From Oscillospiraceae bacterium (GTDB taxonomy: Bacteria > Bacillota > Clostridia > Oscillospirales > Oscillospiraceae): a stretch of 64,000 bases of DNA. Location of the stretch: the NCBI GenBank assembly GCA_030625685.1, contig DAOUQJ010000007.1, positions 1 through 64,000 on the forward strand, written 5' to 3'. Of this stretch, positions 21,084-30,234 are shown piece by piece (within the stretch, counting starts at the first letter, position 1; each line of letters opens with the position of its first letter). Under the pieces are notes generated by a model. It did no database searches. It had not been told where the DNA came from and saw only the letters and a program-made list of their open reading frames with translations. A program made the position numbers and the translations under genes.

Positions 21084-22607
21084 TTACATGAGTGGTGCAA
21101 AGATACGTAGGATAGACCACATGATTCGCTTTCTTACTGAGGTATTTTTGCAAAATTCAGAGGTGATTTCTTCGCAATGTGCAAGGTTTGCTAAAAAGTC
21201 TTTCCGGACGTCAATAACGGAAGGCGTTCCACAAAGCCAAGCACCGTTTTCATATTGCAGATAGAGACTGCGATAATCCAGATTACAAGTTCCGATGGAA
21301 GCATATAGATCGTCAGCAACAACTGTTTTGCTGTGGATGAAACCAGGCAAGAACTCATAAATACGAACTCCCGCTTTAATGAGTGCTTCGTAATGAGATT
21401 GCGTCACATTGAAGACTAGTTTTTTGTCAGGGATTCGAGGAGTCATGATGCGCACGTCTACTCCTGAACGTGCAGAAATTTGTAGAACAGACGCTATGGT
21501 TTCATCAATAATCAGATATGGCGTTGTGATATATAGATACCACTTGGCTTTACTGAACATTTGCGCGTGTAAATCTGCTGAAATTGTACTGTTTGGAGAA
21601 GGGTTATCAAAATATGGCTGTACAAACCCGATGTTGTCAGGTACCAGTGGTAGAACTTTAGGAAAGTAACTCAGATAATTGATATCTTCCCCCTTGAGAG
21701 ACTCCCACATTTTTAAAAACATGACAGTCATGCTCCATACTGCATCACCACGCAAAAATACAGAGGAGTCTTTCCAATAGCCAAAGCGTTCAATTTCATT
21801 GATGTATTCATCAGCTATATTAATTCCACCTGTGAATCCGACTATGCCATCAATAATACAAATTTTGCGATGGTCACGGTTGTTTTGTTGAATGGAGGGG
21901 ATGGGCATGACTGGGTGAAATACGCAACAGGAGATGCCTTGAGATTCCAAATCTTTTTGAAAGTTGTTTGGCAACGTAGTGTAGCTACCCAATCCATCAT
22001 ATATGATGCGGACTTCAACACCTTCTTTTGCTTTTTGCACGAGAGTATCACGCACTTTTGACCACATCAAACCCTCGGAAATTATATAGTATTCAAGAAA
22101 AATATATTTTTTTGCTTCTGATAATTCTTTCAGCAGTAAAGGGAAAAACGATTCTCCTACTGGGAGATAGCGTGTTTCTGTATGCTTGCAAGGAGGGCAA
22201 AACGTGGTGTTGTTGATATAGTGTGATTGTTGCACCACATGAGTCCCTAAAAAGCGCAAATCTTCAGGGCGCACTTTTGAAGGAATTTTATCTTGTAAAT
22301 ATTCTTTCAGGTGTTCAGACGTTTTATAGGTTGGATAGCGAAATCCATTCATGAGAAAGTAGGTTGGCGCTCCAAAGAGGGGAAACGCTAAAATAGGAAT
22401 AATCCAGGCTATTTTGTATGGTATTTTCGTGTTTTGATTTGCAATCCAAATGCATACTAAAAAGCCAAATGCAAGACAAATCCAATAAAAATGGACAAAG
22501 TACCGACTAAAGATGGTAAGAAAAATATAAAACATCAGAAGTTGTAAGATGATAAGTGAACTGACACCGGTAATACGCCTAAAATGTGGCGTAATTTTTT
22601 GGCTCAT
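21084..22607 (-). CDS. cls: Cardiolipin synthase
   Basis: 507 residues. Joins two phosphatidylglycerols into cardiolipin and glycerol at the membrane. Two or three N-terminal membrane helices are followed by two phospholipase D HKD motifs: 'NNRDHRKICIIDG' around residue 242 and 'FIHSKTVVADD' around 423, each followed by 'GGINIADEYIN' or 'GTCNLDYRS' as in bacterial Cls. The start overlaps the dnaE stop by four bases (ATGA), so the two are co-translated. A second, similar cls is at 58520. Confidence 0.93.
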   Translation of the reverse strand: MSQKITPHFRRITGVSSLIILQLLMFYIFLTIFSRYFVHFYWICLAFGFLVCIWIANQNTKIPYKIAWIIPILAFPLFGAPTYFLMNGFRYPTYKTSEHLKEYLQDKIPSKVRPEDLRFLGTHVVQQSHYINNTTFCPPCKHTETRYLPVGESFFPLLLKELSEAKKYIFLEYYIISEGLMWSKVRDTLVQKAKEGVEVRIIYDGLGSYTTLPNNFQKDLESQGISCCVFHPVMPIPSIQQNNRDHRKICIIDGIVGFTGGINIADEYINEIERFGYWKDSSVFLRGDAVWSMTVMFLKMWESLKGEDINYLSYFPKVLPLVPDNIGFVQPYFDNPSPNSTISADLHAQMFSKAKWYLYITTPYLIIDETIASVLQISARSGVDVRIMTPRIPDKKLVFNVTQSHYEALIKAGVRIYEFLPGFIHSKTVVADDLYASIGTCNLDYRSLYLQYENGAWLCGTPSVIDVRKDFLANLAHCEEITSEFCKNTSVRKRIMWSILRIFAPLM

Positions 22608-25600
22608 CGAATCACCACACTTTCTTCACCAAGAAGATTGCGCAATTCCTTGAGTAGAGTTTCATGAAATTGTGCTTTTGCTGCTAAACGTTTTTTGCTA
22701 TCGGCCAAATAGAGAACTACAGGTTCTGACCCAGGAAAGAGAGAAAGAAGAGAACTCATTTTTTCAAATTGAGAAGAGTCTTTGGATGGAAGACGCAAAT
22801 ACAAGGTGTCAGATTCCACTTTCTTTTTTTCGGGGAGAGTATCCATAGGCGTAATACGATTGCAGATGACTTGTGGTTGCTTTTCGTCGCGTATTGAAAT
22901 GCGCCCTTGTAATAAGATAGCGGAATTTGTTTTGATGAAACTACCAGATTCTTGCAAGGTGCGAGAAAATGCAATGAGCTCCAATTCTCCAGTGTCATCT
23001 TCTAACTGAATATATGCCATCAAAGAATCGTTTTTGGTGTTTTTTGTTTTTACACCAGCAACGACACCTGCAATGGTCACGGTTTGGTTATCTTGGAATC
23101 TACGTTGTCCTTCATTTTCGGTAGCATCATTTAAAATGGAAGCAAGAGCAATAGCACCATATTGTTTTGCTTTCGTACGGTAGGTATCCATAGGATGCCC
23201 TGATAAATATAGCCCAGTAATTTCTTTTTCCATTGCGAGTAATTCATGTTTGGGAAACTCAGGGATGTCTTTGAAGACGATTTCCTCAGTTTGCTCGTTT
23301 GAGTCAAAATTTCCAAAGAGATCTACTTGACCTTCTAAATTTTTCTTTCTGGTGCGAGAAATGCCATCAAGTAGGGATTCATAGCTATCCAAAAGTTGCG
23401 CTCTGGTGTGACCCATTTGATCAAATGCACCGCAGCGAATCAGGCTTTCGAGCACTCTCTTGTTGAGGTCAATGGAGAGCATGCGTTCACAAAAATCGTG
23501 AAACGAAGTGAACTTTCCGTGGTGTTTTCTTTCATTGAGAACTGCGTTTGTAAATTGTCGTCCCACACCTTTGAGTGCGGATAAGCCAAAGCGAATGGCA
23601 TTGCCAGAAACGGTAAAATCAGTTCCAGATTCATTGATATCAGGTGGGAGAAGCTTGATATTGATTGACAAGCATTCACTGATATATTCTCTAACTTTAT
23701 CTTGTGAATCTAAAATTGAGGTTAATAAGGCTGCCATATATTCTTTTGGATGATGACACTTGAACCAAGCTGTTTGATAGGCCAATATAGCATAAGAGAC
23801 AGCGTGGGCTTTGTTGAACGCATAGTTGGCAAAATCATAAATTTCGTCATAAATTGCTTCCCCGACAGATGGGTCAATACCACCTGCGACACAGCCAGCA
23901 ATGCCACGTGCTTCATCGCCATAAATAAAGGCATTTCTCTCTTTTTGGATTTCTTCTGCTTTTTTCTTTGAAATGGCACGGCGCACCATATCTGCTTGCC
24001 CCAATGAGAATTTGGCCAGCTGACGAAAAATCTCGATGACCTGTTCTTGATATACAATGCAACCATAGGTGATGGATAATATGGGTTCAAGACTAGGGTG
24101 CTTATAGGAAATCAAAGCAGGGTTTTGTTTGCAGGCGATAAAGCGTGGAATAGATTCCATTGGCCCTGGGCGGTAGAGCGCGATAATCGCAGTGATATCT
24201 TCTATATCTTTGGGTTTTAGGTTTTTACACACGCTTGTCATACCTGCAGATTCCATTTGGAATACACCACTTGTGTGACCTTGAGAGAGCATTCCAAACG
24301 TTTCTGTGTCATGCTCTGGAATATTACCGAGCGTAAAGTTAGGATTGGTTTCTTGTAAGATGGTTACTGCGTCATTTAACACAGTTAAGTTTCGCAAGCC
24401 AAGAAAATCCATTTTGAGAAGACCGAGTTCTTCTAAGGTTGTCATTGGGTATTGTGTGACAATGGATTCATCGTTTTTAGCGAGTGGAACATAATGAGAA
24501 ACAGGCTGTTTTGTGATGACAACACCAGCTGCATGTGTGGAGGCATGTCGTGGCATACCTTCTAATTGCATGGCAGTATCAATGACTTTATGCACTTCTG
24601 GTTTTTCTTCGTAGGTTTCTCGCAGTTGCGGAGAAATTTTTAGTGCATGTTCAAGTGTCATATGCAATGTTGTGGGAACGAGTTTAGAAATAGAATCAGC
24701 TTCCGCATAGGGGATATTGAGCACTCTTGCGACGTCTCGTATAGAGCCTTTGGCTGCCATCGTACCAAAGGTGACAATTTGGGCAACGTGATCTTCACCA
24801 TATTTTTCAATGACGTAGTCGATGACTTCTGACCGACGTTTGTAACAAAAGTCAATATCAATATCAGGCATGGATATCCGTTCGGGGTTTAAGAAACGTT
24901 CAAAATATAAGGCATATTTCATGGGATCAACATCTGTGATGCCCAGACAATAGGACACCATAGAGCCAGCAGCAGAGCCACGTCCTGGACCAACAGGGAT
25001 ATCTTTGGATTTGGCAAAGGCAATAAAATCAGAAACGATGAGAAAATAGTCGACAAATCCCATGTTTGTAATCATGTCCATTTCGCTTTTGAGGCGCGTT
25101 TTATAGTCAGCAGGGGGAGTAGGATACCGCTCTTCAAAGCCTTTTTCGCATAGGTGGATAAAATAAGATAAACCAGAAGTCCAACCAGCCGGAAGTTTAA
25201 ATTCAGGCAAGTGATACTGACCAAAAGTGAAATCCACTTCACAAAGTTCAGCAATTTTCTGTGTGTTTTCAATTGCTTCTGGGTTTGAGGGAAACAAAGC
25301 CAACATTTCTTCTTCGCTTTTTAGATAAAATTCTTCTGATTCAAATTTCATCCGATTTGGGTCGTCAATTGTTTTGCCAGTTTGAATACAAAGCAAAACG
25401 TCATGAACTTGTGCATCTTCGCGCGTGATATAATGTGAGTCATTGGTTGCAACAAGCGGAATTCCTGTGTCCTGACTAAGACGAGTTAGTTGAGATAATA
25501 TTTGCTTTTGTTCTGGTATGCCGTGGTCTTGAATTTCTATATAATAACCATCTTTTCCAAATAGGCTTTGCATGTATAAAGCGTGTTCTTTTGCGGCCTC

Positions 25601-26053
25601 ATAGTCGTGATCCAAAAGTGTGCGTGGAATTTCTCCTGCAAGGCAAGCGGACAAGGCGATGAGACCGTCACTGTGTTCGGCTAGTAAACTTAAGTCAATG
25701 CGAGGTTTGATGTAAAAACCTTCAGTAAAGCTTTTGCTGACCAAAGCACATAGGTTGCGATAGCCGGTTTCGTTTCGGCACAGTAACACAAGGTGGCGTG
25801 CACCTGTATCCAAATCGTGAACGCGATCGAAACGACTGCGTGGAGCAACATAGACTTCGCAACCAATGATGGGGCGAATGCCAGCTTTTTTACAAGCTTT
25901 ATAAAAATTGATGGCACCATACATGACACCGTGGTCGGTGATAGCGAGGGCATCTTGCCCAAGACTTTTTGCTCTGTTCACAAGCTTATCGATACGAGCA
26001 GCGCCATCTAACAGACTATATTCAGAATGGACATGTAAATGTACAAAGGACAA
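22604..26053 (-). CDS. dnaE: DNA polymerase III alpha subunit, DnaE type
   Basis: Replicative polymerase of the C family, 1149 residues. It has an N-terminal PHP domain ('HLHVHSEYSLLDG', 'AITDHGVMYG'), palm-domain catalytic aspartates in 'PDIDIDF' around residue 394, 'VGPGRGSAAGSMVSYCLG', the tandem helix-hairpin-helix region and a C-terminal OB fold ('VTIAGVVAGVKTKNT'). There is no exonuclease insertion, so it is DnaE, not PolC. It begins at TTG (26051-26053) behind AAGGAGGGG. In Firmicutes this enzyme usually extends primers for PolC. Confidence 0.96.
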   Translation of the reverse strand: MSFVHLHVHSEYSLLDGAARIDKLVNRAKSLGQDALAITDHGVMYGAINFYKACKKAGIRPIIGCEVYVAPRSRFDRVHDLDTGARHLVLLCRNETGYRNLCALVSKSFTEGFYIKPRIDLSLLAEHSDGLIALSACLAGEIPRTLLDHDYEAAKEHALYMQSLFGKDGYYIEIQDHGIPEQKQILSQLTRLSQDTGIPLVATNDSHYITREDAQVHDVLLCIQTGKTIDDPNRMKFESEEFYLKSEEEMLALFPSNPEAIENTQKIAELCEVDFTFGQYHLPEFKLPAGWTSGLSYFIHLCEKGFEERYPTPPADYKTRLKSEMDMITNMGFVDYFLIVSDFIAFAKSKDIPVGPGRGSAAGSMVSYCLGITDVDPMKYALYFERFLNPERISMPDIDIDFCYKRRSEVIDYVIEKYGEDHVAQIVTFGTMAAKGSIRDVARVLNIPYAEADSISKLVPTTLHMTLEHALKISPQLRETYEEKPEVHKVIDTAMQLEGMPRHASTHAAGVVITKQPVSHYVPLAKNDESIVTQYPMTTLEELGLLKMDFLGLRNLTVLNDAVTILQETNPNFTLGNIPEHDTETFGMLSQGHTSGVFQMESAGMTSVCKNLKPKDIEDITAIIALYRPGPMESIPRFIACKQNPALISYKHPSLEPILSITYGCIVYQEQVIEIFRQLAKFSLGQADMVRRAISKKKAEEIQKERNAFIYGDEARGIAGCVAGGIDPSVGEAIYDEIYDFANYAFNKAHAVSYAILAYQTAWFKCHHPKEYMAALLTSILDSQDKVREYISECLSINIKLLPPDINESGTDFTVSGNAIRFGLSALKGVGRQFTNAVLNERKHHGKFTSFHDFCERMLSIDLNKRVLESLIRCGAFDQMGHTRAQLLDSYESLLDGISRTRKKNLEGQVDLFGNFDSNEQTEEIVFKDIPEFPKHELLAMEKEITGLYLSGHPMDTYRTKAKQYGAIALASILNDATENEGQRRFQDNQTVTIAGVVAGVKTKNTKNDSLMAYIQLEDDTGELELIAFSRTLQESGSFIKTNSAILLQGRISIRDEKQPQVICNRITPMDTLPEKKKVESDTLYLRLPSKDSSQFEKMSSLLSLFPGSEPVVLYLADSKKRLAAKAQFHETLLKELRNLLGEESVVIR

Positions 26054-26068
26054 AACGTGTTCCCCTCC

Positions 26069-26980
26069 TTATGATTTATGTTCTTCTTTACTGAGAGATA
26101 TGAGTTTTCTGAGGCGATGATTGAGACAAGATTTGCTGACGGGTGGATTTAATAGCGTAGCCAATTCAGAAAGTGAAAGGGCAGGATGCTCTAATCGAAG
26201 GCAGGCAGTTTCCTGTAACTTTTCGCCTAACACAGTAAAGTGACCGTTGTCTTTGAGCTTTTGGATGGCAAGAACTTGTTCTTGCGCGGCATCCACAGTC
26301 TTGTCAGCATTGGCGGTATCACAATTGACTTTGCGATTGATAGAGTTTCTCATGTTTTTTTCAACTTTGGCGTTCATAATGGCCATTGCTGATATAGGTG
26401 CACCCAAAGCTGTGAGAAAATCTTCTATGTAATCACTTTGTTTGAAATATGTGACATAGTTTGATTTTCGAGTGGTGTCTTTTGGGCGATAGTCTAAATC
26501 AAGCAAGAGAGCTGTGAGTTCTCTGCTGACATTATAATGTGAGGTTACGAGTTCTAAGTGATATCCTTTTTGTGGGTTTGTGACAGAGCCACCGGCTAAA
26601 AATGCACCTCGCAAAAAGGACAATTGACAGTGTTTCTCTTCAAGCAAAGCGAAGTTGATGTGGTGCGCAATACTATCTTCGATGCTGGAACCAAATGCAT
26701 TCCAAATGCGATTGAGCTTATCTTTGTTTGTTATGAGAAAAATTTGTTTTGCAGAAGCGGTGTTGGTTTGATTGATTTCGTCAAACTCTATTTGAAATGC
26801 TTTGCGAAATAGTGAAGGAAGTCGTTTGGAAAAGTCAGTAGATTCCGTAATAATTTTAACAGATTCACTTGAAAACTGACTACAATAAAGTAACGCACCA
26901 AAAGCCTCTGCCTTGGCGCAGCAAATATGTTGAATGCGAGAGCGACAGAGCTCTGCTTTGACATCGGAAGAAAAGGACAT
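26069..26980 (-). CDS. whiA: DNA-binding protein WhiA
   Basis: 303 residues. WhiA proteins join a LAGLIDADG-type fold that lost nuclease activity to a helix-turn-helix; in actinomycetes they control sporulation division, and in Firmicutes they affect division and chromosome segregation. Seen: 'CCAKAEAFGALLYC' near the N-terminus, the relic homing-endonuclease motif 'RGAFLAGGSVTNPQKGYHLE', and the C-terminal helix-turn-helix 'LSLSELATLLNPPVSKSCLN' followed by 'HRLRKL'. Start ATG after GAGGTG. Usually near yvcK and rapZ, which are not in the window. Fifteen bases before dnaE. Confidence 0.94.
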   Translation of the reverse strand: MSFSSDVKAELCRSRIQHICCAKAEAFGALLYCSQFSSESVKIITESTDFSKRLPSLFRKAFQIEFDEINQTNTASAKQIFLITNKDKLNRIWNAFGSSIEDSIAHHINFALLEEKHCQLSFLRGAFLAGGSVTNPQKGYHLELVTSHYNVSRELTALLLDLDYRPKDTTRKSNYVTYFKQSDYIEDFLTALGAPISAMAIMNAKVEKNMRNSINRKVNCDTANADKTVDAAQEQVLAIQKLKDNGHFTVLGEKLQETACLRLEHPALSLSELATLLNPPVSKSCLNHRLRKLISLSKEEHKS

Positions 26981-27188
26981 TGAGACACCTCATTTGAGAA
27001 AACATTGTCGTGCAAAAAAATGATAGCACAAGATAATGAAATCAAAAGTCATGATGACTTTAGAAATAAATATCATATACTATTATAATATAATAAGACA
27101 AATGTGAAAACAAGAAAAAGAAAAAATAGACAGTTTTTCTGCGTTTATGATTAATCAAATATACTATAAACTAAAGGGAAGTGAAACA
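26981..27188. other. AT-rich gap upstream of whiA; no gene seen
   Basis: Very AT-rich, with several TATA-like stretches on both strands (for example around 27077-27093) that could be divergent promoters for whiA and for the short transcript to the right. No reliable -35/-10 pair could be fixed. Confidence 0.4.
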
Positions 27189-27245
27189 ATGTTAGTTGAT
27201 TTCATTATGGATAATAGTATGCACGAAATAATGTTTCTGATGTAA
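27189..27245 (+). CDS. Possible micro-ORF of 18 codons
   Basis: ATG 27189 lies behind AAGGGAAGTG and encodes 18 residues, methionine-rich and hydrophobic (MLVDFIMDNSMHEIMFLM). A clear terminator follows at 27318, so a short transcript covering this stretch is likely. Whether the peptide matters or the product is a small RNA cannot be decided. Confidence 0.25.
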   Translation: MLVDFIMDNSMHEIMFLM

Positions 27246-27317
27246 CGAGTGATTAATATTTAGTTTGAAATTTCAATAGAAAGGATACCCAGAGCTTTTA
27301 TAGTTATTGAAAAAAGG

Positions 27318-27345
27318 GAGTCACGTTTAGCGTGGCTCTATTTTT
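27318..27345 (+). terminator. Intrinsic terminator of a short transcript
   Basis: GAGTCACG and CGTGGCTC pair (one G-U) around TTTAG, followed by TATTTTTG. No normal gene lies upstream on this strand, so it implies a small RNA or micro-ORF transcript. Confidence 0.7.
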
Positions 27346-27442
27346 GTGCATTGATTTATTTCAAAGTGCAGATTTCACATTCAGTTCTATTATGCTTTTT
27401 CTACCATAAGCAAAGATAGGATAACTAATTTTACATGCATAA

Positions 27443-27471
27443 ATTGGGACAACCGTTCATAGATTGGGACA
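27443..27471 (+). repeat. Tandem ATTGGGACA repeats, 20 bases apart
   Basis: ATTGGGACA occurs at 27443-27451 and 27463-27471, and again at 32238-32246 on the other side of the spoIIIA-cca block. Short spaced repeats of this sort occur at the ends of some insertion sequences and in operators; no transposase is nearby. Confidence 0.4.
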
Positions 27472-27508
27472 TACAGATTTGTGAATACGGAAAGAGAAGA
27501 GGGTAAGT

Positions 27509-27703
27509 ATGAGTGTAGATATGATTTTTAAGATTGCCACCATAGGTATTTTAGTTGCTGTACTAAATCAAGTTCTGGTAGGAGCAGGCAGGGGAGAGCA
27601 GGCGACGATCTTAAATCTGGCTGGTCTTATTGTTGTGTTGATGATGATTGTGCAAGAAATTAGTAAGCTCTTCGACTTAGTTAAAAACTTATTTCACTTA
27701 TGA
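27509..27703 (+). CDS. spoIIIAC: Stage III sporulation protein AC
   Basis: 64 residues, two transmembrane helices ('IFKIATIGILVAVLNQVLV' and 'ILNLAGLIVVLMMIVQEIS'). Part of the SpoIIIA-SpoIIQ channel joining mother cell and forespore. It is the first gene of the operon here; spoIIIAA and spoIIIAB, which normally come first, are absent. ATG 27509 follows AGAGGGTAAG. Overlaps spoIIIAD by four bases. Confidence 0.93.
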   Translation: MSVDMIFKIATIGILVAVLNQVLVGAGRGEQATILNLAGLIVVLMMIVQEISKLFDLVKNLFHL

Positions 27704-28092
27704 TGAGTTTAGATATTGTACGCATTTGTGCGCTCGCAGTGGTAGGTGCACTCTGTGCAGTTTTGGTAAAAGATTCAAACAAAGAAGTTGGTATGGTTTT
27801 GGGAATCGCAACTTGTGTGATACTTTTACTAACCTGTCTTCCAGTAGTGGAAGAAATCAAAAATATGTTGGATGAAATAACACGCATGTCAGAGATATCA
27901 CCTGTGATCATTGAACCTGTGTTCAAAACTTTAGGGATAGCTATTATTACCAAATTGGCATCTGAAATTTGTCGCGATGCAAAAGAAAATGGAATTGCAA
28001 CGTTTGTAGAATTGTCAGGTGCGTTGGCAGTGGTTTTAATGTCATTGCCTCTACTCAATATGGTGCTTGAGATGATAGGAGGGTTGTTGTGA
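27700..28092 (+). CDS. spoIIIAD: Stage III sporulation protein AD
   Basis: 130 residues, mostly membrane: 'ICALAVVGALCAVLVKDSN', 'VGMVLGIATCVILLLTCLPV' and a C-terminal helix. 'KEVGMVLGIATC' and 'IVRICALAVVGA' match the family. Component of the mother-cell side of the engulfment channel. The start overlaps the spoIIIAC stop and the end overlaps the spoIIIAE start (GTGA), a tightly coupled operon. Confidence 0.92.
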   Translation: MMSLDIVRICALAVVGALCAVLVKDSNKEVGMVLGIATCVILLLTCLPVVEEIKNMLDEITRMSEISPVIIEPVFKTLGIAIITKLASEICRDAKENGIATFVELSGALAVVLMSLPLLNMVLEMIGGLL

Positions 28093-29195
28093 AGCGCGTC
28101 AAACTCTTAATTTGTTTCGTGTTTCTATCTTTTGCGTTTGGTTTAACAGCACAAGCCATCGAAACGGACGAGCTATGGCAAAAGCAAGAGGAGCATTTTA
28201 ATATTGATGCTTTAGAGAAGGCAGGAGGCGAGTATTTGGGAGAAGCAAATATTACGCAGTCTATGGATATCAACGAAATGCTTGCAAATCTAATGGAGGA
28301 AGGAAAGCTAACAGTACAGGGAGCAATGAAACATGCCATTCGGAGTTTTTTGCTATTATTGAGCGTTGTCTTATTATTTGGATTGGCTGAGAGTGTGTGG
28401 AAAGGGTTTTCAAGTGGCTTTCCGATTTTAGCGGTAGCTTCTACACTTGCTATTACTGCGATTGCAGTGAGTGATATGTTTGCGTTGGTTGGAATGGGAA
28501 GAGAATCAATGGAGCACATTCAGACATTTTCCAAAGTGTTATTGCCTACTGTAGCAGCAGTGACCGCTGCATCAGGGGCCGTGAGCACAGCAGTAGCAAA
28601 ACAATTAGCTACCATGCTTTTTTCAGATTTTTTGATCACACTAATCAATACGGTGCTCATACCACTCACATTTTCATATATTGCCATTAGCGTTTCGTAT
28701 GCCGCAGTTGGTAACGAAGGCTTACGAAGAATTGGGCAATTTCTCAAATGGATGGTTCATACAATGCTTGGCGCAGTGATATTGTCTTTTGTAGCTTATC
28801 TCAATATTAGTGGTGCAATATCAGGTAACGCAGATGCTATGACACTAAAAGTGGCCAAATTTACTGTTTCAAATATGGTCCCTGTAGTTGGAGGGATTTT
28901 GTCAGATGCGATGGAAAATGTTTTGGCGGGCGCTAGTATGTTGCGTGGTGCCATAGGTGTGTTTGGAGTATTTGTCATATTGGCTATATGTATCATTCCG
29001 TTTTTGCATTTGGGAACGCACTATTTGGCATATAAAGCAACATCGGCATTAGCAGCAACTGTGGCTGAAGCTCGAACGGTTGGTCTCATAGATGCAATCG
29101 GAAGTGCATTTGGTATGGTTTTGGCTATGACGGCATCGTGTGCAATGCTCATGATGATATCCATGATGTCAGCCATTTCTACAATGACTGGATAG
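28089..29195 (+). CDS. spoIIIAE: Stage III sporulation protein AE
   Basis: 368 residues. GTG start at 28089 overlaps the spoIIIAD stop. A signal peptide ('LLICFVFLSFAFGLTAQA') is followed by a soluble stretch of about 60 residues and then a series of hydrophobic helices. 'LLPTVAAVTAASGAVSTA' and 'FTVSNMVPVVGGILSDAMEN' are characteristic of SpoIIIAE. Forms the polytopic membrane core of the SpoIIIA complex. Confidence 0.93.
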   Translation: MKRVKLLICFVFLSFAFGLTAQAIETDELWQKQEEHFNIDALEKAGGEYLGEANITQSMDINEMLANLMEEGKLTVQGAMKHAIRSFLLLLSVVLLFGLAESVWKGFSSGFPILAVASTLAITAIAVSDMFALVGMGRESMEHIQTFSKVLLPTVAAVTAASGAVSTAVAKQLATMLFSDFLITLINTVLIPLTFSYIAISVSYAAVGNEGLRRIGQFLKWMVHTMLGAVILSFVAYLNISGAISGNADAMTLKVAKFTVSNMVPVVGGILSDAMENVLAGASMLRGAIGVFGVFVILAICIIPFLHLGTHYLAYKATSALAATVAEARTVGLIDAIGSAFGMVLAMTASCAMLMMISMMSAISTMTG

Positions 29196-29205
29196 GGGGG
29201 ACGAG

Positions 29206-29697
29206 ATGGAGTTTATTCGAAGTTGGATATTCTCAGTTACCATTGCAGCGATGGTTGTGGCAGTCGCCAATGGAGTGATGCCAAAAGGTGCTACTAGTAA
29301 GGCTGCTACATTTCTTTTCGGTCTTGTACTGATGTTGGGAATATTGCAACCAATTGTTCGTTTGGATTATGAAGATTTGTTTGTTCTTGCCAACGGCATG
29401 AGTGATGTGGTGGTGGAAAGCGAAGAAGAAGCTATAAAAAATAACAATGTGTGGATGAAAAGTATCATAGAAGACGAGTTGTCTGCATATGTTTTGGACA
29501 AAGCCAAAAATTCTGCAGAGGTTAGCCATGTTTCTGTTTTTTGTGAAGAAGGAGAAAATGGAGAAATTACGCCAGCCAGTGTGCAAATGAAAGGAAGGTT
29601 TAGTGAGGAAGGAATTAAAGCGTTAAAAATTCTGATTGTTGAGGAACTTGGTATTCCGGAACAGCAGCAAGATTACATTGAAGAGGGATTGTCATGA
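29206..29697 (+). CDS. spoIIIAF: Stage III sporulation protein AF
   Basis: 163 residues: two N-terminal membrane helices ('ISVTIAAMVVAVANGVMPKG'-like region and 'TFLFGLVLMLGILQPIV') followed by a soluble ring-forming domain with 'VSVFCEEGENGEITPASVQM'. This is the layout of SpoIIIAF, a ring component of the channel. The stop overlaps the spoIIIAG start by four bases. Confidence 0.9.
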   Translation: MEFIRSWIFSVTIAAMVVAVANGVMPKGATSKAATFLFGLVLMLGILQPIVRLDYEDLFVLANGMSDVVVESEEEAIKNNNVWMKSIIEDELSAYVLDKAKNSAEVSHVSVFCEEGENGEITPASVQMKGRFSEEGIKALKILIVEELGIPEQQQDYIEEGLS

Positions 29698-30227
29698 AAT
29701 GGAATGAATTGATACTACAATGCAAAGCAAAATTACCCCTTAAAACATTGGAACGATATAAATGGATTATTGTAGTTATGTTGGTAGGGGCATTCCTGCT
29801 TGCCATTCCCTCTCATAGCGGGAATGAAGCAAAAGACAAAACAGATGCAAATTTGCATGAGGTTGGGTTCAACCTAGAAGAAACAGAAAAAAAGTTTTCA
29901 AAAGCATTGTCAGAAGTAGAAGGAGCAGGTGAGGTGACTGTGGTTTTGAGTGTGAAAACTGGAGTCAGGCAAAAACTTGCACAAGATTCTACCGTTACCG
30001 AAAAGGCAAGTGGGATGGAAGAGAGTACAAAAACTGTAATACTTTCAAAGGGAAGTGGAACAGAAGACACAGTGACACTGCAAGAAATATACCCTCAATT
30101 TCAAGGCGCGCTTGTTATCAGTGATGGTGGAAACCAACCAGCGGTTCGATTAAAACTGATGCAAGCAACCTCGGCTTTGACGGGTCTTGGTGCGGATAAA
30201 ATTTCAATTTGCAATCGAGGAAAGTGA
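29694..30227 (+). CDS. spoIIIAG: Stage III sporulation protein AG
   Basis: 177 residues with one N-terminal membrane helix ('KWIIVVMLVGAFLLAIP') and an intermembrane domain resembling secretin-type ring-building motifs ('VEGAGEVTVVLSVKTGVRQK', 'PQFQGALVISDGGNQPAVRL', 'LTGLGADKISICNRGK'). SpoIIIAG forms the large ring of the engulfment channel. Seven bases before spoIIIAH. Confidence 0.92.
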   Translation: MKWNELILQCKAKLPLKTLERYKWIIVVMLVGAFLLAIPSHSGNEAKDKTDANLHEVGFNLEETEKKFSKALSEVEGAGEVTVVLSVKTGVRQKLAQDSTVTEKASGMEESTKTVILSKGSGTEDTVTLQEIYPQFQGALVISDGGNQPAVRLKLMQATSALTGLGADKISICNRGK

Positions 30228-30234
30228 GGAAATA

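Noticed and set aside
27452-27480. CATACAGAT as a sigma-E promoter for spoIIIAC
   Set aside because: The -10 is acceptable, but no sigma-E -35 occurs 13 to 15 bases upstream; not reported as a feature, although a sigma-E promoter is expected somewhere here.
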